From Microbacterium ulmi (GTDB lineage Bacteria; Actinomycetota; Actinomycetes; Actinomycetales; Microbacteriaceae): 64,000 nucleotides of DNA. Below are positions 44,701 to 52,245 of this stretch, piece after piece. The stretch's first letter is position 1, and every line of letters starts with the position of its first letter. The DNA is taken from positions 989,152 through 1,053,151 of the forward strand of contig NZ_JAAOZF010000001.1 of assembly GCF_011759705.1 (NCBI RefSeq). Reading direction: 5' to 3'. The notes beneath the pieces were generated by a model. That model was not told where the DNA came from and searched no databases. It was given only the letters and a program-made list of their open reading frames with translations. The translations under genes were made by a program, and so were the position numbers.

Positions 44701-44783
44701 CCGCCATGGCAGCGCGTCTGTTCCGGCCGTTCCGCCTGCGCACGACGGACTACCGCACGGCTTCGACGGCGGCGACTCGATGA
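41715..44783 (+). CDS. fbiC: FbiC-type F0 synthase with expanded linker and cysteine-less CofH half
   Basis: FbiC fuses two radical-SAM enzymes, CofG and CofH, that make the F0 deazaflavin of coenzyme F420. The CofG half (1-400) has an intact cluster motif, Cys79-x3-Cys83-x2-Cys86 in TLCRDRCHYCIF. A ~280-residue Ala/Pro/Gly linker (about 400-680) carries three copies of a ~100-bp repeat. The CofH half is recognisable (VVNRNL near 726, GATEICVQG, HLHLHAYRPQ, VPGTGVKVL, STSVLFYGHVETP, GFTEFVPIPLP), but the segment after NRN, where NFTNVCxxxCxFC normally lies, reads NLTSSGFRARPGAPDEFDL with no Cys and is about 10 residues short. The CofH half thus cannot hold the usual 4Fe-4S cluster. GTG at 41715 has AAGACT 6 nt upstream. 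The stop overlaps the monooxygenase start (ATGA). Confidence 0.85.
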   Translation: MTLLDPAPRLGVADALDRAATGEALDAAQAEALLSATGEDLERLLRLAGATRDAGLAASGRPGVMTYSRKVFIPLTTLCRDRCHYCIFVDTPSQLRKLHKPAYMTPEQVLAVARQGQALGCKEALLTLGDRPEERWPEARAWLDEHGYASTLDYVSAMARLITAETGLLAHLNPGVMSSDELVALRPTAPSMGMMLETTSRRLYEEPGQVHFGSPDKDPDVRLRVIEDAGAARIPFTTGILVGIGETLRDRAESLVALRDVHARHGHVQEVIVQNFRAKPRTAMRGAADASIIEYVASVAVARLVLGPHMRVQVPPNLSDAAEFGLLVRAGADDWGGVSPLTADHVNPERPWPQIDELAARTAALGFALRERLTAHPEFVRDAATWIDPVLHSAVEALADAGTGLAAASPAAASSAPTASSAPASPAAPAPNPPSPAAPAPNPPSPAASMLGRRESEVDSTNGHGLGGHAAGAGGHPAGAGGHPADAGTGLAAASSAPASPAAPAPNPPSPAESMLGRRESEVDSTNGHGLGGHAAGLGAHPAGAGGHAAGAGRHAAGAGGHATDAGTGLAAASSAPASPAAPAPNPPSPAAPAPNPPSPAESMLGRRESEVDSTNGHGLGGHAAGAGGHAAGAGGRGTGAGRGAGRGTGRGAGGGTGRGAGGGAGRGDGRVRGLAQAAASDPLSLDDAEWLELLEATGDDLDAVAATADDVRRYTVGEAVTLVVNRNLTSSGFRARPGAPDEFDLDDAAAIATDAAALGATEICVQGLVPRGEDPSAYLAIARAIKAATPHLHLHAYRPQDVWDLADRTGLGLAGALAALREAGVDTVPGTGVKVLTERVRGIVAPGDLEIDRWTEGITAAHLAGLRSTSVLFYGHVETPAERIAHLRRLRAIQDQTHGFTEFVPIPLPGASGGVPVVAGRAPLDEHRAMVAVSRLLLSGSIPHIQIPWTRVGRDGASVLLQAGGDDLGGALLDGHVKPEAGVEHRLELPVADAAAMAARLFRPFRLRTTDYRTASTAATR
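42912..43620 (+). repeat. Three ~200-bp repeat units inside the fbiC linker
   Basis: Three copies start near 42912, 43170 and 43410 with GGATGCCGGGACGGGCCTGG, run through GCATCCTCCGCTCCCGCATC and CCACCCTCC, and end with CGAATCCATGCTCGGGCGAC, GAGGTGGACTCGACGAATGG and GGCATGGACTCGGCGG, then GCACGCAGCGGGGGCCGGCG runs. They encode SMLGRRESEVDSTNGHGLGG. The ends match the intergenic block at 17.7 kb. All units keep the fbiC frame. The last stretch (43620-43730) is GGC/CGC-rich and encodes Gly-Arg repeats. Confidence 0.9.
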
Positions 44784-46306
44784 CGCGCGTCGAGGTCGCG
44801 ATCGTCGGCGCGGGGTTCGCCGGCATCGGCATGGCGCTCGCGCTGCGGCGGGCGGGACGCGAGTCGTTCGTCGTGATCGAGCGCGGATCATCCGTCGGCG
44901 GCACGTGGCGCGACAACACGTACCCCGGGGTCGCGTGCGACGTTCCCAGCCACCTCTACGGCTTCGCGTCGCACCCGAACCCCGACTGGTCGGGTCTCTA
45001 CGCCCGCGGCGACGAGATCCGCGCGTACCTCGAACGGGTCGCGGCCGACGAAGGCATCGCCCCTCGGCTGCACACGGCCATGACGAGCGCCCACTGGACG
45101 GGCGAGGCCTGGCACATCGACACGACGACCGGCGCGATCGAGGCCGAGGCGCTCGTCCTCGCGTGCGGACGCCTGACCGAGCCGGCCGTGCCCGACATCC
45201 CTGGGCTCGAAGGATTCGCGGGCCCCCTCTTCCACTCCGCCCGCTGGGACCACTCCGTCGAGCTCGCAGGCGCCCGGATCGCCGTCGTCGGCACGGGAGC
45301 ATCGGCCGTGCAGCTCGTCCCCGAGCTCGTGCGGCGCGGCGCGCACGTCACGCTCTTCCAGCGCACGCCCGCGTGGATCGTCCCCCGCGACGCGCACGCG
45401 TACACGGCCGAGCAGCGGACGGCCTTCGCCGACGACCCCGCTGCGCTGCGCGCCCTGCGTGCCGACCTCTACCGCGAGGGCGAGGCGCGCTTCGCGTCGC
45501 GCTCGGGAGATCCGGATGCCGCGGCCGCGGCTCGGGTCGTCGCGGAGGAGCACCTCGCAGCCCAGGTCGGCGATCCCGCGCTGCGCGCTGCGCTGACCCC
45601 CGACTACGCGTTCGGCTGCAAGCGCGTCCTGCTGTCCGACGACTTCTACCCCGCCGTCGCCTCCGACGACGTGACCCTGGAGCCGAGCGCTCTCGCAGGC
45701 GTCGAAGGGTCGACGCTCGTCGCCGCGGGCGGAGCACGCCATGACGCCGACGTCCTCGTGCTCGCGACGGGCTTCGCCTCGACCCGGCAGCCCTATGCCG
45801 AGCTCGTGCGCGGCGAGCACGGCACGACGCTCGCCGCGCACTGGGCGGATGGCATGACCTCGTTCGGATCGACCGTCGTGGCGGGCTTCCCCAACCTGTT
45901 CGTGCTCGACGGGCCGAACGCGGCCCTGGGCCACAACTCGTCCGTGCTCATGATCGAGGAGCAGGCCGCGTATGTCGTGCGCACCCTCGACGGCAGAGCC
46001 CCCGGCGAGGCGCTGCGCGTCCGGCCGGAGGCCGAGGAAGGGTACACGCGCGAGATCGCGGCGGCGGCGGCATCCACCCCCTGGATGACGGGCGGATGCC
46101 GCAACTGGTACGTCGACGAGCGCTCGGGCCGGCTCACGCTGCTGTGGCCGGGTACGGTCGCCGCGTTCCGCGAGCGGCTCGCGCGCGCAGACGGCACCGA
46201 GTTCGCCGGGAGGACGACCGGCGGACGACCGGCGGCCGCCCCGCAGCGACCCGCACCCCGACCGCCCGTCGAACCGCGGCCTGCACGGGTTCCCGCGCAG
46301 GCATAG
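44780..46306 (+). CDS. Flavin-containing (Baeyer-Villiger-type) monooxygenase
   Basis: The 508-residue enzyme has the FAD motif VAIVGAGFAGIGMALAL, GGTWRDNTYPGVACDVPSHLYGFA, the BVMO fingerprint FxGxxxHxxxWD as FAGPLFHSARWDHS, and the NADPH motif VVGTGASAVQLVPEL. It would insert oxygen next to ketones using NADPH; some related enzymes are reductive or N-oxidising. The C-terminus is a Pro/Arg-rich tail of about 30 residues. ATG overlaps the fbiC stop. It lies between two F420 genes, but the motif shows NADPH rather than F420 use. Confidence 0.9.
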   Translation: MTRVEVAIVGAGFAGIGMALALRRAGRESFVVIERGSSVGGTWRDNTYPGVACDVPSHLYGFASHPNPDWSGLYARGDEIRAYLERVAADEGIAPRLHTAMTSAHWTGEAWHIDTTTGAIEAEALVLACGRLTEPAVPDIPGLEGFAGPLFHSARWDHSVELAGARIAVVGTGASAVQLVPELVRRGAHVTLFQRTPAWIVPRDAHAYTAEQRTAFADDPAALRALRADLYREGEARFASRSGDPDAAAAARVVAEEHLAAQVGDPALRAALTPDYAFGCKRVLLSDDFYPAVASDDVTLEPSALAGVEGSTLVAAGGARHDADVLVLATGFASTRQPYAELVRGEHGTTLAAHWADGMTSFGSTVVAGFPNLFVLDGPNAALGHNSSVLMIEEQAAYVVRTLDGRAPGEALRVRPEAEEGYTREIAAAAASTPWMTGGCRNWYVDERSGRLTLLWPGTVAAFRERLARADGTEFAGRTTGGRPAAAPQRPAPRPPVEPRPARVPAQA

Positions 46307-46319
46307 GAGGAGGAACCCG

Positions 46320-47351
46320 ATGACAGACGTGCATCCGCTGCGGCCGAAGCTGCGGCTCGGCTACAAGGCGTCCGCCGAGCAGTTCGGACCTCGAGAGCTG
46401 CTCGACTACGCCATCCTGGCGGAGGAGGTCGGCTTCGACTCGGTGTTCGTGTCCGACCACCTGCAGCCATGGCTGCACGAAGGCGGGCATGCCCCGGCAT
46501 CCGTTCCCTGGCTCGGAGCGCTCGGCGCGCGCACGTCGCGGGTGCTCATCGGCACCTCGGTGCTGACGCCGACGTTCCGCTACAACCCCACGGTCGTCGC
46601 GCAGGACTTCGCGACCCTCGGCGTGCTCTACCCGGGGCGTGTGGTCCTGGGCGTGGGGACGGGCGAGGCGCTCAACGAAGCCAACCTCGGCGTCGCGTGG
46701 CCCGACCCGCCCGAGCGGTTCGCGCGGCTCAAGGAGGCGATCGGTCTCATCCGGCTCCTGTGGTCAGACGACCGCGTGACGTTCGAGGGGGACTACTACA
46801 CGGCCCGCAACATCACGATCTACGACAAGCTGCCCGATCCCGTGCCGATCTACATCGGCGCCGCCGGCCCCGCCGCGACGCGGCTCGCGGGGCGCATCGC
46901 CGACGGGTTCATCACGACGAGCGGCAAGAAGCGCGAGCTGTACACCGACACGCTCATGCCCGCCCTGCACGAGGGACTCGAGAAGGCGCATCGCTCTGCC
47001 GACGAGATCGACACGCTCATCGAGATCAAGGTGTCGCTCGCGGAGTCGGTCGAGCAGGCTCGTGAGAACACCCGGTTCTGGGCGCCGCTCGCGCTGAGCC
47101 CCGACGAGAAGATGGGCGTCGACGACCCCATCGAGATGCAGCGACTCGGCGAGCGGCTGCCGATCGAGCGGGCCGCGTCGCGCTTCATCGTGTCGGACGA
47201 CCCCGACGAGCACGTCGAGCGCATCGCATGGTACGTGGGCCTCGGCTTCCGCCACCTCGTCTTCCACGACCCGCGGCCCGACCAGGAGACGTTCCTGCGG
47301 ATGTACGGCTCCGAAGTGCTGCCGCGGCTGCGGGAGCGGTTCGGGGCGTGA
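46320..47351 (+). CDS. fgd: F420-dependent glucose-6-phosphate dehydrogenase (FGD)
   Basis: The 343-residue luciferase-fold enzyme oxidises glucose-6-phosphate to 6-phosphogluconolactone and reduces F420. Signatures match FGD: LRLGYKASAEQFGPRELLDYAILAEEVGFDSVFVSDHLQPWLHEGGHAP, VLIGTSVLTPTFRYNPTVVAQDFATLG, and GVGTGEALNE. His and Trp of DHLQPW and the Glu of the GEALNE turn are active-site residues in the characterised enzyme. AGGAGGAGG upstream overlaps the stop of the monooxygenase. It supplies reduced F420. Confidence 0.92.
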   Translation: MTDVHPLRPKLRLGYKASAEQFGPRELLDYAILAEEVGFDSVFVSDHLQPWLHEGGHAPASVPWLGALGARTSRVLIGTSVLTPTFRYNPTVVAQDFATLGVLYPGRVVLGVGTGEALNEANLGVAWPDPPERFARLKEAIGLIRLLWSDDRVTFEGDYYTARNITIYDKLPDPVPIYIGAAGPAATRLAGRIADGFITTSGKKRELYTDTLMPALHEGLEKAHRSADEIDTLIEIKVSLAESVEQARENTRFWAPLALSPDEKMGVDDPIEMQRLGERLPIERAASRFIVSDDPDEHVERIAWYVGLGFRHLVFHDPRPDQETFLRMYGSEVLPRLRERFGA

Positions 47352-47442
47352 TGGGCGGCAGCGCCAGGCTGTCGCGCGCTCGGACGCGACGCGGTCTGCG
47401 GGGTTCCGCTCGTGCCACCGGCTCGACGTCTCGAGGACTCGC

Positions 47443-47610
47443 GTGACGGCACCGACCGAGTCCCCGACCCCCGAAAGACGCGAGACTCGCGTGACGGCAC
47501 AGACCGAGTCCCCCACCCCCGAAAGACGCGAGACTCGCGTGACGGCACAGACCGAGTCCACGACCCCCGAAAGACGCGAGAATCGCGTGACGGCACAGAC
47601 CGACTCCCCG
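47443..47610 (+). repeat. 48-bp tandem repeat at the 5' end of cofC, 3.5 copies
   Basis: Units start at 47443, 47491, 47539 and 47587 (partial). Each begins GTGACGGCAC and ends with the palindrome CGCGAGACTCGCG at the junction. Units differ by few bases. Each codes for VTAQTESPTPERRETR. The DNA thus repeats a potential GTG start. Confidence 0.95.
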
Positions 47611-48249
47611 TTCCCCGAGAGCGGCGGCGGCTGGGTGGTCGTCGTCCCGGTGAAGCCCGCGGCGCACGGCAAGAGCCGGCTCGACGTGCCCGGCGCCGAC
47701 CGCATCGCGCTCGCCCGGGCGATCGCGCTCGACACGATCGCGGCCGCTGCGGCGTGCGAGCTCGTCGAGCGGGTCGTCGTCGTGACCGACGACGGGTCGA
47801 TCCCCCTCAACGCGACCGACACCCCGCGTCTCCGGTTCGTGCCCGAGGGCGATGCGGGAGGTCTCGACGCGGCGATCGCCGTCGGCATGGCCGCCTCGAC
47901 CGAGCGGATGCCGCGCGCGGCGCTGCTGGGCGATCTGCCGGCTCTCCGGCCCTCCCATCTGGCGGAGGCGCTGCGGGCAGCGGCATCCCTCCCGCGTGCC
48001 GTGGTGGCGGACGCGGAAGGCACGGGGTCGACGCTCGTGACGGCCTCGCGCGGGGTCTCGTGGGAGTCGGCGTTCGGCGACGGCTCGTTCGCGCGACACG
48101 TCGCCCTCGGGTGCGTCGCGCTCGCGATTCCGGATGCCTCGACCCTCCGCCGCGATGTCGACACGGTGGAGCAGCTGCGGGCCGCGGTCGCGCTCGGCGC
48201 GGGTCCTCGGACGACTGCCGTCCTCGGAGGCGCCGCCCGGACACGGTGA
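47443..48249 (+). CDS. cofC: 2-phospho-L-lactate guanylyltransferase (CofC/FbiD)
   Basis: CofC/FbiD activates phospholactate or phosphoenolpyruvate with GTP in F420 synthesis. The enzyme proper starts at about residue 62: WVVVVPVKPAAHGKSRLDVPG (nucleotide-binding loop), then VVVVTDDG, GGLDAAIAVGM, ALLGDLPALRP and the Asp of GTGSTLVTA. The first ~60 residues are 3.5 copies of a 16-residue repeat coded by a 48-bp tandem. Each copy begins with GTG, giving four in-frame starts at 47443, 47491, 47539 and 47587. The first has the best Shine-Dalgarno (GAGGA, 5 nt away). Confidence 0.88.
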   Translation: MTAPTESPTPERRETRVTAQTESPTPERRETRVTAQTESTTPERRENRVTAQTDSPFPESGGGWVVVVPVKPAAHGKSRLDVPGADRIALARAIALDTIAAAAACELVERVVVVTDDGSIPLNATDTPRLRFVPEGDAGGLDAAIAVGMAASTERMPRAALLGDLPALRPSHLAEALRAAASLPRAVVADAEGTGSTLVTASRGVSWESAFGDGSFARHVALGCVALAIPDASTLRRDVDTVEQLRAAVALGAGPRTTAVLGGAARTR

Positions 48250-48251
48250 GC

Positions 48252-48698
48252 TCACGCGACGCGGAGGAGTCCCTCGACGATGTCCACGAGCTTCTCGGGC
48301 GCGAGGCGTCCGTCCAGCTCGAGCGTGGCACCCCGCCGCAGCAGCGGTTCCACGGCTTCCACGTAGCCCGCGATCTCCGCACGCTCCTCCGGCCGCTTGC
48401 CGTATGGGTTCGCCTGACGAGCGGTCACACGTTCGATCAGGACGTCGAGCGGTGCCGTGAGAACCACGATGTGGTCGAAGCGACCGTAGAAGCGGGCCTG
48501 ATTCTCGACGGTCCCTGACACGACGATGTCAGGCGCCGCGTCGAGGAGGGCGGCGACGCGTGACTCGTCCCATAGCCCGTCGGGGAGCGTCCAGGCGCCG
48601 TAGTCGGTGTCGACGGTGAGATGGCCGCGCGCCGCGAGCCCGCGGAGCAGGGTCGTCTTTCCGGTGCCGGACATTCCGGTCACGAGCACGCGAGTCAC
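48252..48698 (-). CDS. P-loop nucleotide kinase-like protein
   Basis: The 148-residue protein has Walker A GMSGTGKTT (8-16), TVDTDYGAW, and VVSGTVENQARFYGRFDHIVVLTAPLDVLIERV, the layout of shikimate/adenylate-type small kinases. NPYGKRPEERAEIAGYVEAVEP is a lid-like segment seen in the AAA_18/33 kinase group. Substrate unknown. GTG start has TAGCAT 6 nt upstream. It converges on cofC with 2 bases between stops. Confidence 0.82.
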   Translation of the reverse strand: MTRVLVTGMSGTGKTTLLRGLAARGHLTVDTDYGAWTLPDGLWDESRVAALLDAAPDIVVSGTVENQARFYGRFDHIVVLTAPLDVLIERVTARQANPYGKRPEERAEIAGYVEAVEPLLRRGATLELDGRLAPEKLVDIVEGLLRVA

Positions 48699-48704
48699 GA
48701 CCCG

Positions 48705-48710
48705 ATGCTA
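48705..48710 (-). promoter_or_regulatory. -10 hexamer of probable leaderless promoter
   Basis: TAGCAT, 6 nt (CGGGTC), then the GTG start of the small kinase. Confidence 0.5.
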
Positions 48711-48763
48711 GCCAACGAGCACCGAGGTCGTCGCCGGGTGCCACTTCTACGGTCGCCGACGGT

Positions 48764-50233
48764 TCACGGCAGCACCGCGGTGCCTGTCTCGGCGTCGGGC
48801 AGGAACCGCAGGGTCGGCGCCGCGGTGTCGGTGTACACGCGCCCGAGTGGGCTCGTCCAGGCGAGCAGACCGCCGCCGCGCTGCTCGACCTGCCACGCCG
48901 TCCGGTGCTTCAGGACGTGATGCCGGCGGCACAGATGCGCGAGGTTGCCGTGCGCGGTCGGCCCGCCATGCTGGTGATCGATCGTATGGTCGATGTCGCA
49001 CCGCCACACCGGCATGCGGCATCCGGGGAAGCGGCAGTGCTCGTCGCGGGCGCGAAGGTGTCTTCGCTGCGCCTCGGTCGGAAAGCGGCGGTCGACCGCG
49101 AGCACGTCGCCCGAGACCGGATCGGTGAGCACGCGATCCCACAGCGGCGCCGCGCCGGCGAGGCGCCGAGCGGACTCGGGGTCGATCGGGCAGCGACCCG
49201 CGAGGGTCGCACCCGTCTTGTCGGCGCCGACGAGAGTCTGCACGGGCACCGTGATCTGCACGATCGCGTGGATCGCGTCGATGCCCTCGCCCCCGTCGCG
49301 TTCGATGCCCGCTGTCGTCGCGTGACCCGTCAGCAGGATGTCGCACAGGATGTCTGCGCGGACCTGGTCGAGCGTGCGGTCGTCGTGGGGCGCCGAGCCC
49401 GCCTCCCCGCACGAGGAGGCAGCGGCGCCGAAGTCGTTCGCGGCATGCCTCACGCCTCGCGCCGTCTGCGTCAGCCGGTCGTGGATGCCGTGAGCCAGCA
49501 CCGCCGGAAGCACGGCATGAAGCTCGGCCATGCCGTCGACGAGATCGCATACCGTGACACGTCGATCGGCGCGGGCGTCGGCGTGGCGCTCCACGATGGT
49601 GGTCGGCATGAGCTCTTCCGCGATGGACTTCGCCATGGCCCGCAGCCGCCCCGTCGTGAGGCCCGCGACCCGATCCAGCACGAGTCGCTCGTACGAAGCC
49701 CCGGCGTCGTCGGCGAGACGGCTCCCCTCTTCGAGGATCACCTGTGCGTGCGTGCGGGAGAACCGGCCTGCGCCCAGCGCGGCGAGCGTCGCGGGGAAGC
49801 GATCGCGCAGCGCGGCGGAGTCATCCATCTGCCGCTGGACGGTGCGATCGGAGAGCCCGACGGCGCACGCCAGCTCCGCCGCGAGATCGCGGATCTCGAG
49901 GTCGGCATCCGAGCCCGACGACGCGTGCGACAGCGCGAGGTCGAGGGCCTGGGCGAGGATGCCGGTCTGCGCCGCCTGCCACGCCGCGATCTGCGCGGCC
50001 GTGCGCTCCCATTCGTACACGAGCTCGTGGCGGCGCCGGCGGCCGGCCGTCCAGTGCTCGAGCGCGGGAGACTCGTCGAAGGCGACGAGGCCGGGATCGG
50101 CATCCGCCGCGCATCCCTCGTCGGCGAGCCATGACTCGGCGAGGGCCATCCGCTCGGCCCACAGCAGCTCTTCGATCTCTTCGTCGAGGCACAGCGACTC
50201 GTCTCGGGCGAGGAGTCGGGCCGTCGATGTCAT
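48764..50233 (-). CDS. DUF222 / HNH endonuclease-domain protein (13E12 family)
   Basis: The 489-residue protein has an N-terminal helical DUF222 region (about 20-330) with GLSDRTVQRQMDDSAALRDRFPATLAALGAGRFSRTHAQVI and a C-terminal HNH motif: CRFPGCRMPVWRCDIDHTIDHQHGGPTAHGNLAHLCRRHHVLKH with zinc-type Cys and catalytic His. This family is present in many copies in Actinobacteria; its biological role is unknown and it is sometimes mobile. ATG at 50231-50233; TAGAAT at 50260-50265 on this strand may be its -10. It interrupts the F420 gene group. Confidence 0.88.
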   Translation of the reverse strand: MTSTARLLARDESLCLDEEIEELLWAERMALAESWLADEGCAADADPGLVAFDESPALEHWTAGRRRRHELVYEWERTAAQIAAWQAAQTGILAQALDLALSHASSGSDADLEIRDLAAELACAVGLSDRTVQRQMDDSAALRDRFPATLAALGAGRFSRTHAQVILEEGSRLADDAGASYERLVLDRVAGLTTGRLRAMAKSIAEELMPTTIVERHADARADRRVTVCDLVDGMAELHAVLPAVLAHGIHDRLTQTARGVRHAANDFGAAASSCGEAGSAPHDDRTLDQVRADILCDILLTGHATTAGIERDGGEGIDAIHAIVQITVPVQTLVGADKTGATLAGRCPIDPESARRLAGAAPLWDRVLTDPVSGDVLAVDRRFPTEAQRRHLRARDEHCRFPGCRMPVWRCDIDHTIDHQHGGPTAHGNLAHLCRRHHVLKHRTAWQVEQRGGGLLAWTSPLGRVYTDTAAPTLRFLPDAETGTAVLP

Positions 50234-50412
50234 GTCTCGAGCATGCCATCGACCTCCGACATTCTAGCGATTCCCACCACGCAGCGGGAGACCCGCACCA
50301 GTACATCTCTTCGAGCCGGAAGTGTGCGGATCGCCGTGACCCGGTGGCCGTGGACGGACGCGCCGAACGGCTCGTCGCGGCTCCCCGCGATCACCTCAGC
50401 CGAGAGGTCCGC

Positions 50413-50470
50413 CGAGAAGCCGCCTCGTCGGTCGGCGAGAAGCCGCCTCGTCGGTCGGCGAGAAGCCGCG
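50413..50470. repeat. 23-bp tandem repeat, 2.5 copies
   Basis: Unit CGAGAAGCCGCCTCGTCGG followed by TCGG, at 50413, 50436 and 50459 (partial). It lies in the 289-base gap between the HNH gene start and the end of the TauE/SafE gene, in which no gene is seen. Confidence 0.85.
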
Positions 50471-50522
50471 GGTGTCGATCGCGGCCGAGCCGGAGCGGCA
50501 CCCGCGAGGACCTGCAGTCGCC

Positions 50523-51266
50523 TCACGCAACGAGCAGATACACCGCCCCCACGATCGTGAAGCCGATCACGAGCCGCTCGAACAGATGCTGCGGCAGCCG
50601 CCCCGCGAGCCATCGCCCGGCGAGTGCGCCGGCGACGACGAGCGGCACCAGCACGGCGTCGATCAGCAGGCCGGGAACCGTGATCAGGCCGAGCCCGAGA
50701 GAGAACGGCACCTTCGACACGTTGACGAGCGCGAAGAACCAGGCCACCGTGCCGAGGAACTCCTTCACGGGGAACCGCGCCGCCAGGAAGTACATCGACA
50801 TGACGGGTCCTGCGGCGTTCGCGACCATCGTCGTGAACCCGCCGAGCGTGCCGTACGTCGCCGCCGCGAGGCGGTGCGGCTCGGCATCCGTCACGAGCCC
50901 CTGCAGCCGGCGGCGCAGCAGTGTGACGGCGATGACCCCGAGCAGGATGATCCCGATCACCCGCTTGACCCACTCGTCCTGCGCGAACGCCAGGAACCAC
51001 ACACCCAGGAGCACGCCTGCGACCACGGCGGGGGCGAGCCTCACGAGGGCGCGCCAGTTCGCGCTGCGCCGGTACATCGTGACGGCGAAGAGGTCGGCGA
51101 CGATGAGCAGCAGCAGGATCGTGCCCGTCGACCGCCTCGCGGGGAGCACGGCGGCGAAGATCGCGACCGCGATCGTCCCCGCGCCCGGGACGGCGGTCTT
51201 CGAGAGCCCGACGACGATCGAGGCGATGCCGAGCAGCACCCACGCGAACCACGCGAGATCGGGCAC
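50523..51266 (-). CDS. TauE/SafE-family membrane permease
   Basis: The 247-residue protein has eight hydrophobic helices and the duplicated TauE/SafE pattern: GLSKTAVPGAGTIAVAIFAAVLP in the first half and FTTMVANAAGPVMSMYFLAARFPVKEFLGT in the second. The family moves sulfite, sulfoacetate or other organic anions; substrate unknown. GTG at 51264-51266 follows the cofD stop by one base, so it is translated with hemD and cofD. Confidence 0.88.
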   Translation of the reverse strand: MPDLAWFAWVLLGIASIVVGLSKTAVPGAGTIAVAIFAAVLPARRSTGTILLLLIVADLFAVTMYRRSANWRALVRLAPAVVAGVLLGVWFLAFAQDEWVKRVIGIILLGVIAVTLLRRRLQGLVTDAEPHRLAAATYGTLGGFTTMVANAAGPVMSMYFLAARFPVKEFLGTVAWFFALVNVSKVPFSLGLGLITVPGLLIDAVLVPLVVAGALAGRWLAGRLPQHLFERLVIGFTIVGAVYLLVA

Positions 51267-51267
51267 G

Positions 51268-52245
51268 TCACAGGCCCGCTGCGCCCAGCGCCGCGTCGAC
51301 GATGGATGCCGAGGCCTCGGCATCCGTCATCCACAGCGGCGCCACGACGGCGTCGATCCCGAGCGCCGAGACGGCCGGAGCCAGGGCCGCGTCCTCCTCC
51401 GCGACGAGCCACGCGTCGAGCAGGCCACGAGAGCCGCGAGACCCGTAGTGCGCCGCGACGGCCGCGGCGGAGGTCTCCACCCCGATCGCGGCGAGGCACA
51501 CGTCGGCCATGCCGCGCACGACGCGTCCGCCGATGATGGGCGACACCCCGACGACGCGCGCCGACGTCGCCTGCAGAGCCGGACCGATCCCCGGGACGGC
51601 GAGGATCGGCCCGATCGACACGACGGGGTTGGAGGGGGCGACGAGCACGACGTCCGCGTCGGCGATGGCCTCGACGACGCCCGGCGCCGGTGCCGCGGAC
51701 GAGATGCCGGGATTCTCGAACCGCGCAGGAGCGAGGGCGGCCCTGTGCCGCGTCCACCACTCCTGGAAGTGCAGGTCGGACCCGTCCTCGAGGACGACGC
51801 GCGTGTCGACCTCGGCGTCGGTCATGGGCAGCAGCCGCGCTCCGAGCGGCCAGCGCTGCGACATCCGCTCGATCACCTGCGTCGGCGTCAGCCCCTCGCG
51901 CAGCCACCCCGTGCGGGCCAGGTGCGTGCCGAGGTCGAGGTCGCCGAGGGTGAACCACGGCCAGCCCGCGCCCCATGCCTGCAGCTCCTGGTTGACGCGC
52001 TCCGTGTCGCCCGCGCGACCCCAGCCGCGCACCGTGTCGCTCGCGCCGGCCAGCGCGTACACGATCGAGTCGACGTCGGGCTGCAGCCGCACGCCCGACA
52101 GCCACAGGTCGTCGCCCGTGTTGACGACGACGGTCGCCTCGGGCGCGCCGCGCCGGGCGAGCGCCGAGCGCACTCCGAGGGTGAACTTCGATCCGCCGAC
52201 GCCGCCCGCCAGCACGACGGCGCGGGGCGAGGAGCCCGCGCCCAC
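51268..52245 (-). CDS. cofD: 2-phospho-L-lactate transferase (CofD/FbiA)
   Basis: The 325-residue enzyme joins the activated phospholactate/PEP unit to F0 to give F420-0 or dehydro-F420-0. Signatures: VVLAGGVGGSKFTLGV, VVVNTGDDLWLSGVRLQPDVDSIVYALAG, GWFTLGDLDLGTHLAR-like (WPWFTLGDLDLGTH), and VLVAPSNPVVSIGPIL. GTG start at 52243-52245 lies directly after the hemD stop with no spacer. No fbiB/cofE ligase gene is seen in the window. Confidence 0.93.
   Translation of the reverse strand: MGAGSSPRAVVLAGGVGGSKFTLGVRSALARRGAPEATVVVNTGDDLWLSGVRLQPDVDSIVYALAGASDTVRGWGRAGDTERVNQELQAWGAGWPWFTLGDLDLGTHLARTGWLREGLTPTQVIERMSQRWPLGARLLPMTDAEVDTRVVLEDGSDLHFQEWWTRHRAALAPARFENPGISSAAPAPGVVEAIADADVVLVAPSNPVVSIGPILAVPGIGPALQATSARVVGVSPIIGGRVVRGMADVCLAAIGVETSAAAVAAHYGSRGSRGLLDAWLVAEEDAALAPAVSALGIDAVVAPLWMTDAEASASIVDAALGAAGL

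Noticed and set aside
41640..45302. 1220-codon minus-strand frame opposite fbiC
   Set aside because: Low-complexity Arg-rich shadow; fbiC motifs are on the plus strand.
47443..47610. CRISPR-like array
   Set aside because: 48-bp units abut each other without spacers and are part of the cofC reading frame.
48764..50233. Homing endonuclease or intein
   Set aside because: DUF222-HNH proteins are ordinary actinobacterial genes; no intron or intein splice signals are seen around it.
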